From: Saprospiraceae bacterium UBA3362
GTDB taxonomy: Bacteria; Bacteroidota; Bacteroidia; Chitinophagales; Saprospiraceae
Reading direction: 5' to 3'
Length of the DNA: 49,624 bases
Assembly: GCA_002360455.1 (NCBI GenBank)
Contig: DEQQ01000102.1
Coordinates: 1-49,624 of the forward strand
Position 1 is the first letter of the stretch. The number at the start of each line of letters is the position of its first letter. This document shows positions 16,957-24,608 of the stretch, piece after piece. A program made the translations under genes and the position numbers. The notes beneath the pieces are model-generated. The model did no database searches, was not told the origin of the DNA, and saw only the letters and a program-made list of their open reading frames with translations.

Positions 16957-18990
16957 TTACTTGTCTTTAGTGGCAATATTGTACAATACCCAGCCCATAA
17001 AAGCAAAGCAGGCTGTGCCTAGAAGATAATAACCCCCGGTACCGATGGAAGAGGATATGCCATGCTCCAAGCTAAAATTTGCAATCGATTTGGCCACATT
17101 TTCGTCTACGGTAAGAAGGGCAACCACAACTCCGGCAAGAGCTCCTCCGGCAACCAAGCCGGTGGCAAATAAGCTTCCTTTGCCCAGCTCAGAGTCTTCT
17201 GTTTCTTTGTTATTGCGCTTGGCTCTCCAGTCCACAATAGCTTTTACCAGTCCACCGAGAAAAATGGGCAAAGTTGTAGCCAATGGCAGATAAAGACCTA
17301 CTGCAAAGGAAAGAGCTTTGACTCCGCACAATTCCATAACAATGGCGATGAAAACTCCACAAAGGACAAAAGTCCAATCCAAATTGAAGGACAACAGCCC
17401 TTTGATCAAAGTAGCCATTAATGTAGCTTGAGGAGCAGAATATTTTTCGCCAATGGCGTGATGTATCCCTTTGCTCAACATTTCGCTTGTAGGTGTGTCG
17501 AGGTAATTGACTGTAAACCCTATGACAATGGAGGAAAAAATGGCTCCAATAAAGAGGGCAAGCTGCTGAAATTTGGGAGTTGCTCCTACTATGTAGCCTG
17601 TTTTTAAGTCTTGGGAAGTGGCTCCCGCATTGGCGGCAGCAATACATATCATACCTCCCACAACCAATGCCATAGGTTCGTATACTTTTCCGGTCCAGCC
17701 TATAGCAATAAAAATGAGTGCTGTACCCATAATGGTGGCAATGGTCATCCCGCTGATGGGGTTATTGCTAGAACCTATTATCCCTACAATACGGCTGCTG
17801 ACGGTTACAAAGAAAAATCCGAACAATATGATAAGGAATCCCACAGAAACTTTACTAATTATAGAGTCTCCAGGGATTTGTGGTAAGATGCCTAACAATA
17901 AAATGAGAGCTAAGCTCCCTATAAGCACAACTTTGAAAGACAGATCGTTTTCTGTCCTGATGGTTGCGGCAGATGATTTTTCTTTCATTGAGCCCATACT
18001 CTCGCGGAAGGAGGATACAATGGTTGGAATTGTTTTGATTAATGTTATAAATCCACCTGCGGCTACTGCGCCTGCCCCGATTTGGCGGATGTATGCCCTA
18101 TACACTGCTTCTGCTGTGTCACCAAAAGTGAGATTGACGGGATCCCATCCAAAGCGTTCACTTGGTAGAGCTTTATCTAATAGATTGAGCTTGACCAATT
18201 GGTCGGCAATGACTTCGGGCGGAACCAAATAGGAGAGCAGAGGAATAAGGCCTAAACTGGCTAAAATTCCTCCGGCAACAAGGACTCCTGCAATTCGAGG
18301 CCCAATGATATAGCCCACACCTAGATACTCCGGAGTGATTTCTGCGGCAACTCCTGCCGAAGGGAAGAACCTGTTGGTTTGCTCTGTAGCCCATTTTGGA
18401 ACTTCGGCTATAAAGTGGAAAACTTTCTGTAAAATAGCATAAATCATGGCGAAACCCAAGCCCCAAAAAGCTGATTTTGCAAAATCACCGCCTTTTTCTC
18501 CGGCAATGAGTACATGAGCACAGGCTGTGCCTTCAGGATATGGCAGAGTTTCATGTTCTTTGACTATCAGAGAGCGCCGTAAGGGAATCATCATCAAGGT
18601 ACCTAATATACCTCCGAACACTGCCAATGTGAAGATTGTCCAATATTGAAAGTATTGCTCGCCGACCTGAGAGTCAGAAAGAAATAGAAAAGCAGGTAAA
18701 GTGAATACCACTCCGGCGGCGATGGACTCTCCAGCTGAGCCTGTGGTTTGAATAATGTTGTTTTCTAGGATGGTAGTCCCCAAGAATCGCTTGCCAAGGC
18801 TGATGGCTAAAACGGCAATAGGAATGGAGGCAGACACTGTGAGACCGGCTTTAAGGGCAAGATAAACAGTGGAGGCTCCGAAAATAACTCCAAATAAGAT
18901 TCCCATCAAAATAGATTTGATAGTGAATTCGGCCATGTTGATTTCCGGATCAATGAATGGTTTAAACGTTTTTACTTCTTGATTTTCCAT
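16957..18990 (-). CDS. OPT family oligopeptide transporter
   Basis: A 677-residue inner-membrane protein with about 15 hydrophobic helices. It begins with a short cytoplasmic segment, then TIKSILMGILFGVIFGASTVYLALKAGLTVSASIP, the OPT N-terminal signature. GSAGESIAAGVVFTLPAFLFL, LPYPEGTACAHVLIAGE and SSNNPISGMTIATI are further family motifs. Bacterial OPT proteins of this branch are secondary transporters for small peptides, or for metal chelates; the substrate is not decidable. It stands alone, with repeat copy 1 just after its stop. Two secreted amidohydrolase proteins lie upstream, but no functional link is shown. Confidence 0.92.
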   Translation of the reverse strand: MENQEVKTFKPFIDPEINMAEFTIKSILMGILFGVIFGASTVYLALKAGLTVSASIPIAVLAISLGKRFLGTTILENNIIQTTGSAGESIAAGVVFTLPAFLFLSDSQVGEQYFQYWTIFTLAVFGGILGTLMMIPLRRSLIVKEHETLPYPEGTACAHVLIAGEKGGDFAKSAFWGLGFAMIYAILQKVFHFIAEVPKWATEQTNRFFPSAGVAAEITPEYLGVGYIIGPRIAGVLVAGGILASLGLIPLLSYLVPPEVIADQLVKLNLLDKALPSERFGWDPVNLTFGDTAEAVYRAYIRQIGAGAVAAGGFITLIKTIPTIVSSFRESMGSMKEKSSAATIRTENDLSFKVVLIGSLALILLLGILPQIPGDSIISKVSVGFLIILFGFFFVTVSSRIVGIIGSSNNPISGMTIATIMGTALIFIAIGWTGKVYEPMALVVGGMICIAAANAGATSQDLKTGYIVGATPKFQQLALFIGAIFSSIVIGFTVNYLDTPTSEMLSKGIHHAIGEKYSAPQATLMATLIKGLLSFNLDWTFVLCGVFIAIVMELCGVKALSFAVGLYLPLATTLPIFLGGLVKAIVDWRAKRNNKETEDSELGKGSLFATGLVAGGALAGVVVALLTVDENVAKSIANFSLEHGISSSIGTGGYYLLGTACFAFMGWVLYNIATKDK

Positions 18991-19413
18991 ATTTGATTAA
19001 AGATAAAACTGAATCCCAAAGGATCCAAAGCTGCGCAAGTTAGTAATTTATTGGCAAATGGATTTCAAATGATGAATGGGAAAAAAATGGATTGACCGGC
19101 TCATATTGGAGAGTTGTTGAGAACGCTAAGTGTTATCACAGAAATTTATAAATAATATACAGCTCAAATGGATGTGCTCAGAACTAAGAGAGCAATTGAA
19201 TTTTTTAATATTTGTTTATGGAGAATAATTTTTACAGGTCAAACAATTTAGTTTGCCATAGAAAAAGCAAATTTTAAGCCACAAACTTGGAGCTTACAAT
19301 GGTAAGAATCTCTTGAATCAAATCTTCTTATATCTTGTAAAAAAAGTATATCAAAAAACAAGCTAAAAGGAAGGAACGTACTTAAGGTTTTGTGTATTTA
19401 AACCACAAGTTGT
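18991..19413. other. Intergenic region, 423 bases
   Basis: Very AT-rich. No supported ORF, RNA gene, hairpin or repeat was recognised. It should contain the promoter of the OPT gene, but no exact TAnnTTTG was found on the minus strand close to the start. Confidence 0.5.
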
Positions 19414-19854
19414 TTACTTCACGCGCTCCCAGGTTTGGCTTCTACCAAGAAGTGATATTCCAATATATCCTCTTACGATCAATTTGTCTTGACCTTCCAG
19501 CCAGACACTGCATTTGTAGATTTTTCCGGTTTTGGGGTCTATGATACCACCGTAAGACCAGTAATTTTCATATGGAGATAGGTCCCATAAAATTTCCATT
19601 CCTTCAAGACTTTTTCCTTTGCGATCGCCGGGGCAGGGGCCACAAACTTTTGTAGTAGCGCCTTCTAATAATTGGATGATTTTTCCGTAATATTTTCCAT
19701 TTCTTTTTTCAATTTGAACATGCGATTTAGGCTGTTTTGTTGCATCATCTACTGTCCGCCAAATTCCTTCGGGTGAGGTTTGTGCAGAGGTGTAGTTGCA
19801 GCAAATCAGGGCAGTAAAAAACATGAGCAAAAATTTGGAAAATGTTGTATTCAT
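19414..19854 (-). CDS. DUF2147 domain secreted protein
   Basis: A 146-residue exported protein with a signal peptide over about residues 1-24 (hydrophobic FLLMFFTALICC, cleavage near YTSAQ). The mature part is a complete DUF2147 domain: GIWRTVDDATKQPKSHVQI, GKYYGKIIQL, the CGPCPGDRKGKSLEGMEIL segment with a CxxC pair, KIYKCSVWLE and the C-terminal VRGYIGISLLGRSQTWERV. The family is common in Bacteroidota and Proteobacteria; its biochemical role is unknown. It is monocistronic. Confidence 0.9.
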   Translation of the reverse strand: MNTTFSKFLLMFFTALICCNYTSAQTSPEGIWRTVDDATKQPKSHVQIEKRNGKYYGKIIQLLEGATTKVCGPCPGDRKGKSLEGMEILWDLSPYENYWSYGGIIDPKTGKIYKCSVWLEGQDKLIVRGYIGISLLGRSQTWERVK

Positions 19855-20033
19855 CTTTTAAAAATTATTTGGCTAAAATGAGTTGGACGAAATCCATGTA
19901 AACAATAGAATGACAATCCGACTGATTTATCATATTGCGCACACGACTATTGTTAAGATCAACAAAAATAAAAGAAAATAGATTTTTTATTCAAAATTTT
20001 ATTGAATTTCAGCTCTTGACTTTGTGAGTTAAT

Positions 20034-21314
20034 TTATTTTCTTGAATTTATCCTTTGATACTTAGTATTGAATTTATTATAAAGTTCCTTATGGACATTA
20101 TTGAGATCAATTTCTCGTCCTTGGATAAAGGCTCTTATGATTTCATGAGATTTCATGTCCAGTGCGTCTCCATTGCTTATAATGATGTTGGCATCTTTTC
20201 CCGGCTCCAAACTTCCGCAGTATTGATCAATTCCTAAAATTTTAGCCGGAGCCAAGCTGATCATTTGTACTGCTTGCTCGTAATCCAATCCAAGAGCAAC
20301 GGCTTGTCCTGCTTGAAACGGGAGATTTCTTTGCTGCCAAAATCCATTCAGTCCAAGGCAAAAAGGGATGCCTGCAGCTTGCAGCAATCTTGGTGTCTTG
20401 AAGGGTTGATCGTAATCGTCATCTTCTCTAAAGGGAAGGTTGTGGGTTTCGGAGAGGACTATTTCTGTTTGATTCGCTTTGAGAAAATCAGTTATTCGCC
20501 AGCTCTCTTCGGCGCCAACAATCACCACTTTGAGTCCATATTGATTTGCAAAATTTACGGCATGTTGTATTGTTTTGGCAGCAGAAGTATGGATGAATAA
20601 TTTTTTTGTTCCCTGCCAAAGTCCTTGCATTGCTTCATAACGTAAATTTTTCTGCGATTCATGGGAGGTCTTCTGATACGCCAAGGCCTCATCAAAAAAA
20701 TCTTTGATAGACTGTATTTGTTTGTTATAGGAGTTGGATTTATTTTCTTCTGATTGCGGTCTATTGAAGTAAGGCCAACGCAGATGAATACCTTGATCCA
20801 TTGATACAAGGGCATCTTCCCAATTCCAGGCATCCAGTTGTACAATAGAGGATTGGCCTGATATTCTGCCTCCTTGCGGTACAACCTGTGCAAGCAATAC
20901 TCCGTTACTTCTCAGGGTAGGTAGAACTTTGGAGTCTGTATTGTAGGCAATGATGGATCGTACATTAGCATTGAATTCTCCCAATTCATATTCGTCATTG
21001 GTGGCTTTGACCTGTTCTATTTCTTGCAATCCAATACTGCTGTTGGTGGCAATAAAACCGGGATAAACATGTTTGCCTTGAGCTTGGATTTGTATTGTAT
21101 TATCGTTTATTGATGGATTCGTTCCGACATAGGATATTTTGCCTTTGGAAAAAATAATTGTCCCCTTGGAGATCATTGTGCCATTGCCAATATGAATGGT
21201 AGCCTCTGTTATTGCGATATCTTTACTTTGGGCCTCTCCAGGAACAGTCTGAGAAAAAACGTTTTGAACTAAAACGAAAATAGTTATGGTCAATAGGATA
21301 TATTTTTTATTCAT
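20034..21314 (-). CDS. Secreted amidohydrolase-family protein lacking the metal motif
   Basis: A 426-residue exported protein. I choose the ATG at 21314 because it gives a good signal peptide (residues 1-22, cleavage near NVFSQ); the longer frame from 21377 overlaps the gene upstream and adds no family sequence. It has the composite-domain start GNGTMISKGTIIFSKGKISYVG and ends with LGIDQYCGSLEPGKDANIIISNG, both typical of metal-dependent amidohydrolases. At the place of the HxH metal motif it has FIATNSSIG, so it is probably not a metal-dependent hydrolase. It follows the 991-residue amidohydrolase gene and is probably co-transcribed with it; the two proteins may form a complex. Confidence 0.82.
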   Translation of the reverse strand: MNKKYILLTITIFVLVQNVFSQTVPGEAQSKDIAITEATIHIGNGTMISKGTIIFSKGKISYVGTNPSINDNTIQIQAQGKHVYPGFIATNSSIGLQEIEQVKATNDEYELGEFNANVRSIIAYNTDSKVLPTLRSNGVLLAQVVPQGGRISGQSSIVQLDAWNWEDALVSMDQGIHLRWPYFNRPQSEENKSNSYNKQIQSIKDFFDEALAYQKTSHESQKNLRYEAMQGLWQGTKKLFIHTSAAKTIQHAVNFANQYGLKVVIVGAEESWRITDFLKANQTEIVLSETHNLPFREDDDYDQPFKTPRLLQAAGIPFCLGLNGFWQQRNLPFQAGQAVALGLDYEQAVQMISLAPAKILGIDQYCGSLEPGKDANIIISNGDALDMKSHEIIRAFIQGREIDLNNVHKELYNKFNTKYQRINSRK

Positions 21315-21369
21315 CTTTTGAGAATTTGAACTGTAAACATTAGAACAGATATAAGAATAAGGTATTGGT

Positions 21370-24345
21370 TTACTCATGCGAGTGAGTTGAATGATCTTCT
21401 TCTTCTACTGTATCACAGTGATAAAGAATTTTTTTCGGAGAGGAATATGGAATGGTTGGAGTTCCGTCATTTTTTAGCTTGCACATTTTTTGAATGATGC
21501 GAGCACGTTCTTCTGCATTCTTCTTTCTTAATAAAAGATCTTCTTGTTTGTCAAAATATTTTATTCCATCTACAAAGGTGGCCTCTGCGGTGGCGTAAAC
21601 GGAGAGTGGATGATTGTTCCATAGCACCAGATCGGCATCTTTCCCTGTGGCAATGCTTCCTGTTTGTTGATCGATATGAAGCAGTCGAGCGGGGTTGATC
21701 GTAACAAATTTGATGGCGTCTTCCTCTTTTAGTTTTCCATAGGTAATGGCTTTTGCTGCTTCTTGATTTAGCCTTCTTGCCATCTCCGCATCATCAGAAT
21801 TATAAGCAGTCACTACTGACTGATTGTGCAATATTGCGCCATTGTAGGGGATGGCTTCGTACACCTCATATTTGTAGGCCCACCAATCTGAAAAAGATGA
21901 GGCTCCGGCACCATGTTTTTTCATAATGTCTGCCACCTTGTATCCTTCCAAAATATGAGTAAAGGTATTGACCGTAAATCCAAATCGGTCTGCTACTTTC
22001 ATCAGCATATTAATTTCGGATTGAACATAAGAATGACAGGTAATAAATCTTTTTTTGTTTAGAATTTCTGCCAAAGCATCAAGCTCAAGATCACGTCTTA
22101 TTGAGTTTGGATTTTGTTTTCTTGCTGCATCATAATCTTTTGCGCGAGAAAAGGCATCCAAATAAACTTGCTCGACACCCATTCTTGTATTGGGATATCT
22201 AATGTTGTTGGGATCTGTACTTCTTTTTACATTTTCACCTAAGGCAAATTTGATAAAACCATCGTAAGATTTGTATTTCATTTCCTCAGGAGAGCTTCCC
22301 CAGCGCAATTTGATCAGTGTGGTTTGCCCGCCGATGGGATTGCATGAGCCATGGAGCAAATGAGAAGTCGTTACTCCTCCACTGAGCTGTCTATAGATAT
22401 TGATATCATCACAGTTTACAACATCTGCTATACGAACTTCTGCAGTACTCGCCTGAGTACATTCGTTGACACCTTTGCTGATGGCAATATGAGAGTGTTC
22501 ATCAATTATACCGGGGGTAAGATGTTTGTTTGTACCATCGATGACTATGGCCTCCGGAGCGGCAATGGATTTTCCAATGGATTTTATTTTTCCATCAGAA
22601 ATCAGAACATCGGTGTTGCTCAATATCCCTGCTTGTTCGCAGGTCCACACGGTGGTGTTTTTGATGAGATAAGTCTTTGCTTTTGGCTTTTCGGTCCATC
22701 CGTAGGCCATGTTTGGATACCATAGAGAGCCTGTCGATATAGAGGTTTTTGCAGAGCTGTTGTCTGCGACTCTGTCCACTTGTTTTATAGCCTTGAATCG
22801 GATGACAAAATCCTTCCATTCTCCTTGGGAATTAAATGCTTTTCCTATCCAATCGTTTCCCGTTTTGGAAGCAGAAAACAGCAATACTTCTTTAGATTTT
22901 TTGATCCATTTTCCGTTGAGATAATCAGGCTGAAACTTAGCCTGAATGTCGGTGTTAGAGTCTTTGCTGACGATCTTCCACTCATTGTTTGATGCTGTAT
23001 TGTTTTGGAACTCAAGTTTGATTCGTTCTTCTCCTAATTCTAGTTCATACTCTCCGGCGACAAGATTTAAAGTCGGTGTGGCATAACTGAATTCTTTTCC
23101 TTGAACCCAGGTAGCGTTTATTTTTCCTTGTTCATCAAAAAGTTCGGTGGGACTCACGATGAAGTTGGCCAGTTTCCCTTTGTGCAGAGTTCCTACCATG
23201 TCATTGACCTTGAGCAATTCTGCAGGGCCGAGAGTAAGAGCATTCAATGCATATTCTTGTGAAAGGCCGTGTTGAATGGCTTTTTTGACTTTGGAGAGAA
23301 AGGATTTTACATCTTTTTGTCCACTGGCACTAAGGCAAAATTTGAGGCCATTTTTTTCGAGTATGGCTGCATTGGAAGGGGCCATTTCCCAATGTTTTAA
23401 ATCCGCTAAATCGATCTGTAATGCATCATAAGGATCTGTCACATCAAAAAGTTCCGGAAAAACCATTGGTACGATTAGAGGCGAATTGAGCTGTTTGATT
23501 TCCTGTATACGCTGATATTCGTCTCCTGCAGTTTTATAGATGTATTGTGTATTGAATTCTTTAGCAATGGCGGCAGCTCTAAGCAGATCCAACTTGTCTG
23601 TCACACTGAAGATGGTGGGCAGGTTCATAAGTTGATTCCAAGCTTCAATACTGAGATTGGTTTCTTTGGGTTTTATGGTAGTGAGATATTGTCTGCCGTC
23701 ATAGTAGGCCTGTCTGAGTAGAGCAATACTTCCCATCAAAGATCCCGGATAATCCTGAGAGCTATTCCCTTTTTGAAAACTCATCATATGGCAGAGTTCG
23801 TTTTTTAGCAGGCTCTCATGTTCGTTTTTGTCATTGAGCAGAGCCAATGCCGAACTTCCTCTTGATATTCCGTCGGCATAATGAGTATGAACGCAGGCAA
23901 ATCCTGCTTCTCTCAATTTGCTCGCTTCATCGGGATTATAGACAAAGGATTGTGATGCTTTGATGTCTGAGCGTAAAGCTTCGTTCCAAGAGAATGCTCC
24001 CTCTCGAGTGCTTACAGCTTGATTGGAGGAGCCTGACTTTTTTACACTTACTCCAAAATCAGAGTAGGCCTCAATGAAAGCAGGATAAATATGAGCTCCA
24101 TTGAGATTTTTAATGACAGCGTTTGCCGGTCTATTGAGCTTGGTCCCTATTTCAAGAATTTTTCCGTCTTGAATCAGCATTTCGGCATCTTTGAGAAGAG
24201 TTTTTGCATCTTGATGGATTTGTACATTGGTAATCAAAACCAAGGATGCATCCGGATCTCTTATATCGTTGACCGGAAAAGTGATCTGCGCCGACAGAAT
24301 CACAGAAAAGGACAGCAAAATGGCACTGGCTAAAGATCTTTTCAT
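21370..24345 (-). CDS. Secreted double amidohydrolase-family protein
   Basis: A 991-residue exported protein with a signal peptide (about 1-19). It contains two amidohydrolase-like halves. The first (about 35-430) has the beta-sandwich start and an end segment VGTLHKGKLANFIVSP, but EAYSDFG in place of the HxH motif, so it is likely inactive. Residues about 430-545 form a beta-rich insert. The second half (about 565-960) has IIDEHSHIAIS with His617 and His619, then further possible ligands in ITCHSYV and TFTHILEG, an AYNSDDAE aspartate segment and TGSIATGKDADLVLWN. Only the second half looks catalytic. Similar pairs in Bacteroidota are annotated as imidazolonepropionase-like or peptidase-like; the substrate is unknown. 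Confidence 0.87.
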   Translation of the reverse strand: MKRSLASAILLSFSVILSAQITFPVNDIRDPDASLVLITNVQIHQDAKTLLKDAEMLIQDGKILEIGTKLNRPANAVIKNLNGAHIYPAFIEAYSDFGVSVKKSGSSNQAVSTREGAFSWNEALRSDIKASQSFVYNPDEASKLREAGFACVHTHYADGISRGSSALALLNDKNEHESLLKNELCHMMSFQKGNSSQDYPGSLMGSIALLRQAYYDGRQYLTTIKPKETNLSIEAWNQLMNLPTIFSVTDKLDLLRAAAIAKEFNTQYIYKTAGDEYQRIQEIKQLNSPLIVPMVFPELFDVTDPYDALQIDLADLKHWEMAPSNAAILEKNGLKFCLSASGQKDVKSFLSKVKKAIQHGLSQEYALNALTLGPAELLKVNDMVGTLHKGKLANFIVSPTELFDEQGKINATWVQGKEFSYATPTLNLVAGEYELELGEERIKLEFQNNTASNNEWKIVSKDSNTDIQAKFQPDYLNGKWIKKSKEVLLFSASKTGNDWIGKAFNSQGEWKDFVIRFKAIKQVDRVADNSSAKTSISTGSLWYPNMAYGWTEKPKAKTYLIKNTTVWTCEQAGILSNTDVLISDGKIKSIGKSIAAPEAIVIDGTNKHLTPGIIDEHSHIAISKGVNECTQASTAEVRIADVVNCDDINIYRQLSGGVTTSHLLHGSCNPIGGQTTLIKLRWGSSPEEMKYKSYDGFIKFALGENVKRSTDPNNIRYPNTRMGVEQVYLDAFSRAKDYDAARKQNPNSIRRDLELDALAEILNKKRFITCHSYVQSEINMLMKVADRFGFTVNTFTHILEGYKVADIMKKHGAGASSFSDWWAYKYEVYEAIPYNGAILHNQSVVTAYNSDDAEMARRLNQEAAKAITYGKLKEEDAIKFVTINPARLLHIDQQTGSIATGKDADLVLWNNHPLSVYATAEATFVDGIKYFDKQEDLLLRKKNAEERARIIQKMCKLKNDGTPTIPYSSPKKILYHCDTVEEEDHSTHSHE

Positions 24346-24366
24346 CTTGAATAAAGCTTAAGAGTC

Positions 24367-24374
24367 CAAATGTA
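24367..24374 (-). promoter_or_regulatory. Candidate -7 box for the amidohydrolase genes
   Basis: On the minus strand TACATTTG fits TAnnTTTG, 21 bases before the ATG at 24345. No -33 element at good spacing was identified. Confidence 0.38.
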
Positions 24375-24439
24375 AGCAGATCTCAACAATTGGTGAGCTG
24401 TAGCTTGGATAGTTTTGTAAAGATGGGGACAGTGGACGT

Positions 24440-24533
24440 TGCAAAACCTAGCCCCGGCTGCAACGGAGGCGCAAAGCGCCGTAGAGAAAGACGGGACTCA
24501 GAACCCAAGTGAAAAGCGGAATCTGCTGCTCCC
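24440..24533 (+). repeat. Structured intergenic repeat, copy 2
   Basis: Same layout as copy 1: TGCAAAACCTAGCCCCGG, an inner hairpin GGCGC-AAA-GCGCC, the returning arm CGGGACTC and the end ATCTGCTGCTCCC. It lies between divergently transcribed genes, about 75 bases before the gcvP start. The inner loop differs from copy 1 (AAA for TGC) while the stem is kept. Confidence 0.75.
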
Positions 24534-24576
24534 ATTTATTTTGGAAGGGATGCTGAATAAAATAGTGGTAAAGGCT

Positions 24577-24584
24577 TATTTTTG
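24577..24584 (+). promoter_or_regulatory. Candidate -7 box for gcvP
   Basis: TATTTTTG fits TAnnTTTG, 24 bases before the ATG at 24609 and downstream of repeat copy 2. Confidence 0.38.
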
Positions 24585-24608
24585 TCCGCAAATATAAAAA
24601 AACAAAAA

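Noticed and set aside
17618..18232. 204-residue open frame antisense to the OPT gene
   Set aside because: Shadow of a strongly coding opposite frame; composition (Pro, Thr, Ile rich) and lack of any family pattern.
24346..24608. Glycine riboswitch before gcvP
   Set aside because: The spacer holds the structured repeat, whose copies also occur next to unrelated genes; no tandem glycine aptamer core was recognised.
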